Below are positions 50,729-59,025 of a stretch of DNA of 64,000 nt, piece by piece. Every line of letters starts with the position of its first letter. The first letter of the stretch is position 1. The stretch is from NCBI GenBank assembly GCA_013298765.1, contig JAAFJA010000003.1, positions 372,001 to 436,000 of the forward strand, read 5' to 3'. The position numbers and the translations under genes are program-made. A model generated the notes under the pieces. The model worked only from the letters and a program-made list of their open reading frames with translations, did not search any database and had not been told where the DNA came from. The stretch is from Betaproteobacteria bacterium. GTDB taxonomy: Bacteria > Pseudomonadota > Gammaproteobacteria > Burkholderiales > Casimicrobiaceae.

Positions 50729-53266
50729 ATGAGCAAGACATTGGTAATCGCCGAAAAACCGTCGGTCGCAAGCGATATTGCGAAGGCGTTGGGCGTAAAA
50801 AAAGATGGCGATCACTTCGAAAGTGACGAGTACGTAATTTCGTCAGCGGTGGGCCACTTGGTGGAAATTGGCGAGCCGGAAGAGGAAGAAGTCAAGCGCG
50901 GTAAATGGACTTTCGCGAAGCTCCCGGTCATCCCATCGCACTTCGAATTGAAGCCGATTGAGAAGACGGCAGACCGCTTGCGGCTGCTCACCAAACTCAT
51001 CAAACGTAAGGACGTGACGGCGTTGGTCAACGCCTGTGATGCTGGGCGCGAAGGCGAACTCATCTTCCGCTTGATTCAACAGCATGCCAAAGCGAAGCAA
51101 CCGGTGAAACGGCTGTGGCTGCAATCGATGACGCCAAGCGCTATTCGCGATGGATTCGCGAAGTTGCGCCCAGATCGCGAGCTGCAAGGGCTCGCGGATG
51201 CTGCGCGCTCTCGTTCGGAAGCGGATTGGTTGGTCGGAATTAACGGCACGCGGGCCATGACCGCCTTCAACACGAAGAGCGGGGGCTTTCATCTCACGAC
51301 AGTCGGACGGGTTCAAACCCCAACCCTCGCACTCATGGTCGAGCGCGAAGAAAAGATCCGCAAATTCAAATCGCGCACTTACTTCGAAGTGCACGCTACG
51401 TTTGATGCCAAGGCTGGGCAATACGCCGGCCGTTGGTACGACGAGGCCTTCAAAAAAGGTGATGACGAACACGCACGGGCCGAGCGACTGTTTGACACGC
51501 CCGACGCGAAGAAAGCCGACGCGAAGCTTCGCGCGGATGCCATCGTTGCCAAATGTTTTGGCAAACCAGGCGTGGTCGAGGAGGAAAGCAAGCCAACGAC
51601 GCAGGCGCCGCCGTTGCTCTATGACTTAACGAGCTTGCAACGCGAAGCAAACTCGCGATTTGGTTTTTCGGCCAAAACGACACTTTCGCTCGCGCAAGCG
51701 CTTTACGAAAAGCACAAAGTGCTCACCTACCCCCGCACCGATTCGCGCGCGCTGCCTGAGGACTATGTAAAAACCGTCGGGCAAACGCTCGAAGTGCTGG
51801 AAGGCACTAATCGCTACTTCAGCTTTGCCAAAGAAATTCGCACGAAAAAGTATGTTCGCCCCGCGAACAAGCGCGTGTTCGATAACGCAAAAATTTCCGA
51901 TCACTTCGCGATCATTCCCACGCTCGAGTTACCGAAATCGTTGAACGAGATCGAAGAGAAACTCTATGATCTGGTGGTAAAGCGCTTCCTCGCCGTCTTC
52001 TATCCGTCGGCAGAATTTCAGCAAACGACGCGGATCACCCGCGTGGAAGGCGAGGCGTTCAAGAGCGAAGGCAAAGTGCTCGTCAACGCGGGTTGGCTCG
52101 CGGTGTACGGCAAGGAAGTCGACGCCGAGGAAACAGGCAATCTCACGCCGGTGGCTGCGGGCGAAAAACCTAAAGCGACAGACGTGCTCGCGAAGGAGCT
52201 GCAGACTAAACCTCCTGCACGCTACTCTGAAGCAACGTTACTCTCGGCCATGGAAGGCGCGGGCAAATTTATCGATGATGAAGAGCTTCGCGCGGCTATG
52301 AACGAGAAGGGCCTGGGCACTCCAGCGACGCGCGCGGCAATCATTGAAGGCTTGATCCTTCAGGGCTATCTGGTGCGTGAGGAAAAGGCGCTCAAACCCA
52401 CGCCACAGGCTTTTTCGCTGATCACATTGCTCAATGGCCTCAAGGTTCCGGAGCTTACGCAGCCTGAGATGACGGCGAACTGGGAAACGCAGCTCGCGCG
52501 CATGGAGCGAGGCGAGATCAGTCGCGAAAAATTCATGTCGGATATTGTCGACATGGCCAAACACATCGTGGCGCAAGCCAAAGGGTTTGAAAGCGACACG
52601 GTGCCTGGCGATTTCGCCGATTTGCAAACACCCTGTCCGAAATGTGGCTCGCAGATTAAAGAGAACTACAAGAAGTTTGCGTGTACGAAGTGCGACTTCG
52701 GATTCTGGAAAATCCTTGCCAGTCGTCAGCTTGCAGTGGAAGAAGCCGAGACGTTGATTCGCGACAAAAAAGTTGAGAACCTTGAAGGCTTCCGATCAAA
52801 GCTCGGGCGCACGTTCAATGCGAATCTGAAATTGAATGACGCATTCGAAATCGAGTTTTATTGGGATGACAGCGACAAGATCGGCGAGGGCGCTGATCCG
52901 ATTGATTTCTCAACGATGACGCCAATCGGCAAATGCCCGAAATGCGGCTCTGGCGTATTCGAAACAGAAACCGCTTACATCTGTGAAGTGGCTGCGAAAC
53001 GCGATAAGCCGCGCAAGTGCGATTTCCGCTCAGGTCGTACGATTCTCCAGCAGTCGATTGAGCCCGCGCAGATGAAAAAACTGCTTGAAGACGGCAAGAC
53101 CGATTTGCTCACACAATTCGTATCCACGCGCACCAAGCGACCGTTCAAGGCGTTTCTGACGCTTGAGCGAAAGAAAGATGATGTTAAGGTCGGCTTTGAG
53201 TTTCCGCCTAGGGAGCCTAAAGAGAAAGTGACCAAGGCTAAATCGAGCAAGACCGCGAAGTCATGA
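50729..53266 (+). CDS. topA: DNA topoisomerase I
   Basis: Relaxes negative supercoils. It has 845 residues. The Toprim domain starts MSKTLVIAEKPSVASDIA and contains NACDAGREGELIF. The catalytic tyrosine is in LTYPRTDSRALPEDYV. TTVGRVQTPTLALMVERE and GLGTPATRAAIIEGLI are standard. The C-terminus carries zinc-ribbon units (CPKCGSQIKENYKKFACTKC; CPKCGSGVFETETAYIC) and a lysine-rich tail. The tail ends with a stop overlapping the GNAT gene start by 4 bp. Confidence 0.98.
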   Translation: MSKTLVIAEKPSVASDIAKALGVKKDGDHFESDEYVISSAVGHLVEIGEPEEEEVKRGKWTFAKLPVIPSHFELKPIEKTADRLRLLTKLIKRKDVTALVNACDAGREGELIFRLIQQHAKAKQPVKRLWLQSMTPSAIRDGFAKLRPDRELQGLADAARSRSEADWLVGINGTRAMTAFNTKSGGFHLTTVGRVQTPTLALMVEREEKIRKFKSRTYFEVHATFDAKAGQYAGRWYDEAFKKGDDEHARAERLFDTPDAKKADAKLRADAIVAKCFGKPGVVEEESKPTTQAPPLLYDLTSLQREANSRFGFSAKTTLSLAQALYEKHKVLTYPRTDSRALPEDYVKTVGQTLEVLEGTNRYFSFAKEIRTKKYVRPANKRVFDNAKISDHFAIIPTLELPKSLNEIEEKLYDLVVKRFLAVFYPSAEFQQTTRITRVEGEAFKSEGKVLVNAGWLAVYGKEVDAEETGNLTPVAAGEKPKATDVLAKELQTKPPARYSEATLLSAMEGAGKFIDDEELRAAMNEKGLGTPATRAAIIEGLILQGYLVREEKALKPTPQAFSLITLLNGLKVPELTQPEMTANWETQLARMERGEISREKFMSDIVDMAKHIVAQAKGFESDTVPGDFADLQTPCPKCGSQIKENYKKFACTKCDFGFWKILASRQLAVEEAETLIRDKKVENLEGFRSKLGRTFNANLKLNDAFEIEFYWDDSDKIGEGADPIDFSTMTPIGKCPKCGSGVFETETAYICEVAAKRDKPRKCDFRSGRTILQQSIEPAQMKKLLEDGKTDLLTQFVSTRTKRPFKAFLTLERKKDDVKVGFEFPPREPKEKVTKAKSSKTAKS

Positions 53267-54336
53267 CGACAACACTTCGACGCGCGGAGATCAAAGACGC
53301 CAGTGAAATTGCTGGACTCTTCGCGCGCGAAGAAATGCTGCACTTCACCGATGTGCCGCCGCATTCCGGTGTCGGGTACTGGGAAAAGCGGCTCGCAGAG
53401 TATGCAGACGCTGCCCATCTGCCACTCGTTGCGATTGTGAAGAACGAAATTGTGGGACTCTGCTTGCTCAAAGCGTGGCCCCATCACATTCGCCGCAAGC
53501 ACTCCGCAGTACTATCGCTGCTAGCGGTGAACCCGGCGCACCGAAAGCGTGGGATTGGCCGGGAACTAGTTGGCGCAATCCTGCGCGCGTGCGATGAGTG
53601 GCTCAATATTCGTCGAATTGAAGTGGCGATAGACGCGCGTAGCGCACCACTGAGGAAGTTTTACGCGAGCTTCGGCTTCGAAAGCGAAGGCATTTGCGCG
53701 AAGGCAAGAGCCCACCAAGGTGCCGCCGCCGATCTGGGCCTGATGTCGCGCATCAATTCAACGAATATGGCGGCAGGCGCTTCACCACCGCTTGCTGTCT
53801 CAAAGCGGCGAAAGCTGGCGCCAGTGAAAATTATTGTGCGCCCGGCAACGCCAGATGACGCCGAGGGTTTTGCAGCGGTGTTCGCGACGCGCGGCGCGTC
53901 GAACGGAACGCTGCAACATCCCTACACCTCGGCAGAGATTTGGCGCGCGCGACTCGCGTCCAACAACTCAACACGTGAATGCATGTTCGCTGCGGTCGTT
54001 AACGGTAAGGTGGTCGGCAACGCGGGTGTGCATCTCGCCTCTGACAGTTCGCGCGAGAAGCACGTTTGCGGAATTGGCATTTCAATTATGGATACTTACC
54101 AGGGCCGTGGCGTGGGGCGCGCGCTGATGAACGCGTGTTTGGATTACGCTGATCGCTGGGCCAACTATTCGCGCGTTCAATTAACCGTTCACGCCGACAA
54201 CACGCGCGCGATCAAGCTCTACGAATCGCTCGGGTTTGAGACTGAGGGCCGACATCGCGAGTTTTCTTTTCGCGAAGGCGGTTATGTGGATGCGCTATTC
54301 ATGGCGCGTTTAACAAAAGCGCTGGTCGAAGCGTGA
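53263..54336 (+). CDS. Tandem GNAT acetyltransferase (two fused GNAT domains)
   Basis: Protein of 357 residues with two acetyltransferase domains. The first (about 1-165) contains LAVNPAHRKRGIGRELVGAI, with the acetyl-CoA loop (RKRGIG), and FYASFGFESEG. The second (about 185-355) contains GISIMDTYQGRGVGRALMNA with a QGRGVG loop, and LYESLGFETEGRHRE. The second resembles RimI/phosphinothricin-type N-acetyltransferases. The two domains share the GFExEG end. A 15-residue linker joins them. The targets are unknown. Start overlaps topA stop by 4 bp. Confidence 0.9.
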   Translation: MTTTLRRAEIKDASEIAGLFAREEMLHFTDVPPHSGVGYWEKRLAEYADAAHLPLVAIVKNEIVGLCLLKAWPHHIRRKHSAVLSLLAVNPAHRKRGIGRELVGAILRACDEWLNIRRIEVAIDARSAPLRKFYASFGFESEGICAKARAHQGAAADLGLMSRINSTNMAAGASPPLAVSKRRKLAPVKIIVRPATPDDAEGFAAVFATRGASNGTLQHPYTSAEIWRARLASNNSTRECMFAAVVNGKVVGNAGVHLASDSSREKHVCGIGISIMDTYQGRGVGRALMNACLDYADRWANYSRVQLTVHADNTRAIKLYESLGFETEGRHREFSFREGGYVDALFMARLTKALVEA

Positions 54337-54690
54337 CCTTTGACGCAGATTAGCGCTGATTTTTAAGTCGCTTTCCGCAGATTGTTTCGAGTACGTTGTT
54401 GACGCAGATTACGCTGATTTCGCAGATTCACACTGATTAAACGCAGCGAAACAAGCGATCGAGCTCATGTCACGATCGCTTCAATCAGCCACTGCTGGCC
54501 GCGCTGACCCCAAGATTCCTGAGTGACGTTGGTAAGCAGTAAATAATCAGCGTCAATCTGCGAAATCAGCGTAATCTGCGTCAAGACGTTACTCGGTATC
54601 GCCTCATTCTCTCCGAGCTAAAAGACTTCATCGGCAGCAGAAAAATCTGCGTCAATCTGCGTAAAAATCAGCGTTAATCCGCGTCAAAGT
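54337..54690. repeat. TTGACGCAGATTACGCTG element, copy E, with a second copy inside it
   Basis: An outer left arm begins at 54340 and an outer right arm ends at 54687. Between them a complete second element runs from 54399 (TTGACGCAGATTACGCTGAT) to 54584 (ending AATCTGCGTCAA). The outer arms are more diverged. The whole gap between the GNAT gene and the enoyl-CoA hydratase-family gene (361 bp) is made of this arrangement and has no gene. Confidence 0.85.
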
Positions 54691-54697
54691 AACAACC

Positions 54698-55765
54698 ATG
54701 GAACCCTCAGTCCTCTTCACCACATCCGCCGACGGCAGCGTCGGCATCGCCACACTCAATCGCCCAAAGCAGCTCAACGCACTCACTCTAGAAATGTGCG
54801 AGCTGATGGGCCAACAATTTGGCGCCTGGGCCGAAGATGATGCGATCAGGTGCGTCGTGTTGAACGCGAATGGAGAAAAAGGCTTTTGCGCGGGTGGTGA
54901 CGTCGCAGAGGTCATTCGCAATGTGCGCGCGGGCGGGCCAGATCGCTACGCCTACGGCGACGCGTTTTTCGCCACCGAGTACGCGCTGAACCTGATGATG
55001 CACACGTACTCCAAGCCCCTTGTGGTGCTCTCGCACGGCATTTGTATGGGCGGCGGCGTCGGCTTGCTTGCGGGCGCGAGCCACGGTGTGTTGGTGGCGG
55101 GGTCGAAACTTGCAATGCCTGAAATTCACATCGGCTTATTTCCCGATGTCGGCGGCGGCTATTTTTTGCAAGATTTTTTCGATGGACGCGACAAGCTGAT
55201 CGCACTCACAGGCTGCCTGCTCACCGAAGGCGATGCGATCGAAGGCTACCTCGGATCGTTTGTCATTCCAAAGTCGGCGCATGAGGGATTCATCGATGCG
55301 ATTTGCGCGATCGAATGGGGCGATTCACGCGAAGAAAATGATGAACTCATTTCGACCTGCATTGAAGACATGGACGACGGAACGGTTGAGCTTTCTGGCA
55401 GGCTCGCCACGTTCGATGAGGAAACAAAGAAGCTCGATCAATGCAAATCAGTGATCGAATTCCGCGATGCGCTGAATGATCTCGCACAACGCGAGCCGTA
55501 TTTCGCGAACGCAGCAAAGAGTCTCTCGCAAGGTTCGCCCACCGCCGCACACGTGACATTCGAATACTTGAAGCGAACGCGGACGATGGACATCGACGAA
55601 GTGCTCGCGCTCGATTTGATCCTTGCGAAACAATTTCAGCGCCATCACGACTTCAGCGAAGGTGTTCGTGCGCTACTCATTGATAAAGACAAAGCGCCGA
55701 AGTGGTCGCCCGCGGATTGGCACGCCATTGATCGCTCGTTGATTGAGGCGCATTTCGCTGCATAG
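54698..55765 (+). CDS. Enoyl-CoA hydratase/isomerase family protein, 3-hydroxyisobutyryl-CoA hydrolase-like
   Basis: Cytosolic crotonase-fold enzyme of 355 residues, longer than plain enoyl-CoA hydratases (about 260) and like 3-hydroxyisobutyryl-CoA hydrolase. Oxyanion-hole segments are GEKGFCAGGDVAEV and SHGICMGGGVGLLAGASHGV; MPEIHIGLFPDVGGGYFLQ supplies the catalytic Glu region. The C-terminal part contains SPTAAHVTFEYLKR and a long helical tail typical of the hydrolase. It probably takes part in valine or fatty-acid breakdown. Confidence 0.92.
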   Translation: MEPSVLFTTSADGSVGIATLNRPKQLNALTLEMCELMGQQFGAWAEDDAIRCVVLNANGEKGFCAGGDVAEVIRNVRAGGPDRYAYGDAFFATEYALNLMMHTYSKPLVVLSHGICMGGGVGLLAGASHGVLVAGSKLAMPEIHIGLFPDVGGGYFLQDFFDGRDKLIALTGCLLTEGDAIEGYLGSFVIPKSAHEGFIDAICAIEWGDSREENDELISTCIEDMDDGTVELSGRLATFDEETKKLDQCKSVIEFRDALNDLAQREPYFANAAKSLSQGSPTAAHVTFEYLKRTRTMDIDEVLALDLILAKQFQRHHDFSEGVRALLIDKDKAPKWSPADWHAIDRSLIEAHFAA

Positions 55766-55895
55766 GCGAAAAATAACTTTCGCTAGCTAGCACCAATTGA
55801 AACAGGGCAGGTGCTCAGTTTGATGTAAATTCGATAAACGCAAAAAAAGGCCATTGCCCATATTCTTGATGGGCTAGTCGGATTTTTCTATGTCG

Positions 55896-56708
55896 CTATG
55901 CGGTGAGTACGCTGTAGAGCATCCGCAACGCGAGCAAATACAGCATCACGGCAAGGATGCGCTTCAGGGTGGCGACCGGCAGTCGATGCGCCAATCGTGC
56001 TCCAAACGGCGCAGTGAACACACTGGCGAAAGCGATTCCGATCAACGCAGGTAAGTAAACGTAGCCTAGCGACGGCTGCGGCACGTTCGGCATGTTCCAG
56101 CCGTTCCAAATGTTGCCGATGGTGGTGAACACCGCGATGGGAAATCCGAGCGCTGCGGAGGTGCCGACTGCGTTGTGAATTGGCACGTTATTCCACGTCA
56201 AAAACGGAATCGAGAAGAATCCGCCCCCTGCACCCACGAGGGCAGACAGTACACCGACCAAAACGCCCGCCGCAAACAAACCTGCGCGACCCGGTAACAC
56301 GCGACTCGCCTTCGGTTTGAAATTCAAAAGCATCTGCGTGCCTGTGTAGAACAAAAAGCACGTAAAGAATACGGCTAGAAACTGCGTGGAAAGCATCGAA
56401 ACGACGCGTGTGCCCACGAGCGCGCCCAGCAAAATGCCTGGCGACATGTTGAGTACCACGCTCCAATTTACCGCGCCTTTTGCGTGGTGCGCGCGAACCG
56501 AGGAGAAGGATGTGAAGATGATCGTTGCCATCGACGTTGCCAAGATCACTTGCATCTTGGTTTCGAACGGAAACCCCTGCGCTTGAAACACGAGCACTAG
56601 AAACGGCACCAAGATCATGCCGCCGCCGATGCCCAGCAAGCCCGCGAGGAAACCCACGAACGCGCCGAGCGCGAGATAGACGACGAGCCAGAGGTTTAGA
56701 TATTCCAC
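55896..56708 (-). CDS. TauE/SafE-family sulfite exporter-like membrane protein
   Basis: Integral membrane protein of 270 residues starting at GTG, with about eight hydrophobic segments. The N-terminal repeat contains GFLAGLLGIGGGMILVP; the second contains GVLVGVLSALVGAGGGFFSIPFL. These paired GIGGG/GxGGGFF motifs define the TSUP family of anion exporters. Its substrate (sulfite, sulfonates or others) cannot be told. The convergent 130-bp gap to the hydratase-family gene contains an AT-rich GCCCATATTCTTGATGGGC hairpin at about 55855-55873. Confidence 0.9.
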   Translation of the reverse strand: MEYLNLWLVVYLALGAFVGFLAGLLGIGGGMILVPFLVLVFQAQGFPFETKMQVILATSMATIIFTSFSSVRAHHAKGAVNWSVVLNMSPGILLGALVGTRVVSMLSTQFLAVFFTCFLFYTGTQMLLNFKPKASRVLPGRAGLFAAGVLVGVLSALVGAGGGFFSIPFLTWNNVPIHNAVGTSAALGFPIAVFTTIGNIWNGWNMPNVPQPSLGYVYLPALIGIAFASVFTAPFGARLAHRLPVATLKRILAVMLYLLALRMLYSVLTA

Positions 56709-56709
56709 G

Positions 56710-57039
56710 TTAGTCCACGATAAACAGTTTGGCGCCGATTGATGTGTAGGAGCGATGCGGCTCAGCGTTGTCCGCCACTTGATAGCTCATGCCGGGCTTC
56801 AACACAAAACGTCGTCCATCGGCGAGCTCGGTGTGCAATTCGCCTTCGAGGCACAGCAGGATGTGCCCCTTGTTGCACCAATGATCCGAAACGTAGCCGG
56901 GGGTGTATTCAACCTGTCGAACGCGAATATCGCCAAACGTTTGCGTTTGCCAAAACGCCTGCCCCGTTTCGGCTGAGTGTTCTGTACGCGGAATTTGAGA
57001 CCAGTCGGTAATGCCGAAGGGTATCGTATTGATTTGCAT
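56710..57039 (-). CDS. Small cupin with DHWC motif
   Basis: Protein of 109 residues with the DHWC motif in YVSDHWCNKGHILLCLEGEL, followed by RRFVLKPGMSYQVADNAEPH. It matches the small cupin-fold proteins commonly called DHCW-motif proteins. Function unknown, possibly stress-related. It ends one base short of the TauE gene start on the same strand. Confidence 0.85.
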   Translation of the reverse strand: MQINTIPFGITDWSQIPRTEHSAETGQAFWQTQTFGDIRVRQVEYTPGYVSDHWCNKGHILLCLEGELHTELADGRRFVLKPGMSYQVADNAEPHRSYTSIGAKLFIVD

Positions 57040-57065
57040 GCGAGCCTTGTCTCGACCTGGTCGCG

Positions 57066-57518
57066 CTACGTTAACAGCTTTGATTCAATGAACTTCCACT
57101 CTGTTTCAGACACCGGCGTGATCGACAAGCGATTACCGCGCTGAAGAATGCGCATAGATTCGAGCTGCGTTGCCGCGCGTAGCGAAGCAAGCGGGATCAA
57201 CTCACACTTCTTAACAAACGCCACTTCAATACACATCCAAATCGGCTTTTCTGAAGTCGCTTTTGGATCGAAATACTTACCTGGTTCAAACTGAGTTTTA
57301 TCGGGGATTGGTTTGGATGCGATCTTTGCAATACCCGCGATGCCCGGTTCCGGGCAACTGGAGTGATAGAAAAGCACGAGATCGCCCACCTTCATCTCGT
57401 CTCGCATGAAGTTGCGCGCCTGATAATTGCGAACACCAAACCACGCGCTCTTTTTGTCGCGCTTCAAATCATCGATGGAATATTCATCGGGTTCGGATTT
57501 CATCAACCAAAAGTTCAT
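57066..57518 (-). CDS. EVE-domain protein
   Basis: PUA-like EVE protein of 150 residues from the ATG at 57518, giving MNFWLMKSEPDEYSIDDLKR, a signature start. The frame upstream to 57581 crosses a degenerate G-rich repeat and is rejected. Other segments are WFGVRNYQARNFMRDEMKVG, VLFYHSSCPEPGIAGIA and MRILQRGNRLSITPV. EVE domains are thought to bind modified bases in RNA or DNA. It sits between a cupin and 6S RNA. Confidence 0.93.
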   Translation of the reverse strand: MNFWLMKSEPDEYSIDDLKRDKKSAWFGVRNYQARNFMRDEMKVGDLVLFYHSSCPEPGIAGIAKIASKPIPDKTQFEPGKYFDPKATSEKPIWMCIEVAFVKKCELIPLASLRAATQLESMRILQRGNRLSITPVSETEWKFIESKLLT

Positions 57519-57611
57519 GGCGCACCTTTTTCTTGTTCCCTCTCTTTCAGGGGGAGCAGAGACATACTTGTCGTCAAGCATGACGACGGGTGGGGATAGT
57601 TTTCTGTAGCA

Positions 57612-57643
57612 CCAAAGAAAACGGAGAGCTAGGCTCTCCGTTT
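57612..57643 (-). terminator. Rho-independent terminator of 6S RNA
   Basis: Read on the minus strand, AAACGGAGAGC and GCTCTCCGTTT form an 11-bp perfect stem (57633-57643 with 57619-57629) around a 3-base loop, and the second arm runs into TTTTCTTT. It immediately follows the 6S RNA end. Confidence 0.8.
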
Positions 57644-57644
57644 C

Positions 57645-57822
57645 AAAATTCAGACTCCCGCTTACGCCGTAACGGCCGTCATCTTGAACCGAGGTTCAAG
57701 ATTGGTTGCTTCCACCTGATCTACTAGGTACAACTGGCAAGCCCGAAAGCAGGAGTCGCGCACACGGATCAAGTAGCGAAGCATCCTTGCGACAAGCGCA
57801 TTGGTTCAAAGAAATTTTCAAC
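57645..57822 (-). ncRNA. ssrS: 6S RNA
   Basis: Binds RNA polymerase holoenzyme and tunes growth-phase transcription. Read on the minus strand it has the betaproteobacterial 6S features: the central CTTGAACCTCGGTTCAAGAT hairpin segment (about 57681-57700), then GACGGCCGTTACGGCG and a closing GGGAGTCTGAATTTT at the 3' end. At the 5' end TTGAAAATTTCTTTGAACC is able to pair with that end. It lies directly downstream of zapA, its usual place, and ends in a clear terminator. The 5' end is uncertain by about 15 bases; a possible -10 box (TAGAAT) lies at about 57847-57852. Confidence 0.82.
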
Positions 57823-57852
57823 CGCCACGAACGCCGCAGGAGCAGTTTGATT

Positions 57853-58152
57853 CTACGCTTTCCCGGTCACGCCCGCAGGCGCAAGGGCGAGTGCTAATTT
57901 CGCGTGCATTGCTGCGAGGCGCGCCTCAAGACGCGGATCCATGGCGTCAGCGTCTTTGGAGGCGGCGGCCAACTCAAGCGCAGCAAGCAAAAGTACGCGC
58001 TCGATTTCAGAAGCGGGTGATTTCGTGGCAATCGTTGCGCACTTCGCCTCGACTACCGCGATGGCTTCAGCGAGTGCGCCACGTTGCGCTTCTGGCGCAT
58101 TGAGTTTGAAGGTGCGACCTTTGATCGTCGCAGTCAGTGCATCGGTGGTCAT
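57853..58152 (-). CDS. zapA: Cell division protein ZapA
   Basis: Small FtsZ-associated protein of 99 residues. The N-terminus has ALTATIKGRTFKLNAPEAQR, matching the ZapA beta-strand start, and the rest is a long helix. ZapA cross-links FtsZ filaments in the division ring. It overlaps the zapB-like gene upstream by 4 bp, and 6S RNA follows, as in many betaproteobacteria. Confidence 0.9.
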   Translation of the reverse strand: MTTDALTATIKGRTFKLNAPEAQRGALAEAIAVVEAKCATIATKSPASEIERVLLLAALELAAASKDADAMDPRLEARLAAMHAKLALALAPAGVTGKA

Positions 58153-58340
58153 TGCAACGTAGCGTCTTTCACTGCGGGAAACTTCTCGGCGAGGCCGCGC
58201 AGGCGCGCACTTGCTTGCGACATGCGCGATTCAGCATCGGCAAGCGCTTTTTTTAACAAGCCATTTTCGAGCGAAAGCGCTTCGATGCGCACTATCGCTT
58301 GATCCAAACTTGATTCGAGGTCTTCAAGAGTTTCGTTCAC
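58149..58340 (-). CDS. Small coiled-coil protein, ZapB-like (TIGR02449 type)
   Basis: A 63-residue protein starting at GTG, made of one coiled coil (ETLEDLESSLDQAIVRIEAL and NGLLKKALADAESRM). The length and position directly before zapA match the TIGR02449/ZapB-like genes, thought to help the Z-ring. The stop overlaps zapA by 4 bp. Confidence 0.8.
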   Translation of the reverse strand: MNETLEDLESSLDQAIVRIEALSLENGLLKKALADAESRMSQASARLRGLAEKFPAVKDATLQ

Positions 58341-58414
58341 GAAGAAACTATAACAACTTCATGACAAAACGGTTTGGTTTTGGCGAAAAGTTCAGGAAAC
58401 GCTGAAGCGAATTT

Positions 58415-58984
58415 CTACTGCGCTTTACCAGTATCGAGCGGTTTGTATTCCAACGTCATAATTTCAAGTTGCTCGATGCCGGACGGTGTTGGAAGGCTTA
58501 CGGTGTCGCCCTCGCGATGTTTGGTGAGCACTCGAGCGATCGGACTCATCCAGCTCACATAGCCGCGTGAGGGATCGGTTTCATCGAGCCCAACAATCGA
58601 GATCGTTCGCGTTTCACCAAGCTGGTTTTCAACGGTGACGGTCGCGCCGAAAAAAATCTGATCGGTATCGCGTGTTGCAGGATCGATGACCTCGGCATCA
58701 TCCAATCGTTTGATGAGGTACCGAGTACGTCGATCAATTTCGCGTAGCCGGCGCTTTCCGTAGAGATAGTCTCCGTTCTCGCTTCGATCACCGTTGCTCG
58801 CCGCCCACGAAACGACGCGGGTGACTTCTGGCCGTTCAACCTTGGTGAGATGCTCCAGCTCCGCTTTCAGCTTCGCGTGACCGCCGGGCGTCATGTAATT
58901 GCGCGTCCCTGCGGGCAGTGGCGGCATCTGGATTTCATCGTCTTCCAGCGCGTCGTCAGATTCTTTGGTGAAGGCTTTGCTCAT
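58415..58984 (-). CDS. greB: Transcription elongation factor GreB
   Basis: Rescues backtracked RNA polymerase by stimulating transcript cleavage. It has 189 residues from the ATG at 58984. The N-terminal acidic coiled coil starts RNYMTPGGHAKLKAELEHL. ENGDYLYGKRRLREIDRRTR with LIKRLDDAEVIDP is GreB-like (the YGKxRLREID form). The C-terminal FKBP-like domain has IVGLDETDPSRGYVSWMSP. A 30-residue acidic N-terminal tail is longer than usual. Confidence 0.95.
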   Translation of the reverse strand: MSKAFTKESDDALEDDEIQMPPLPAGTRNYMTPGGHAKLKAELEHLTKVERPEVTRVVSWAASNGDRSENGDYLYGKRRLREIDRRTRYLIKRLDDAEVIDPATRDTDQIFFGATVTVENQLGETRTISIVGLDETDPSRGYVSWMSPIARVLTKHREGDTVSLPTPSGIEQLEIMTLEYKPLDTGKAQ

Positions 58985-59025
58985 GCGCGAATTTTCGCGC
59001 AACTCGGCTTCCCGAAACGTTGGGG

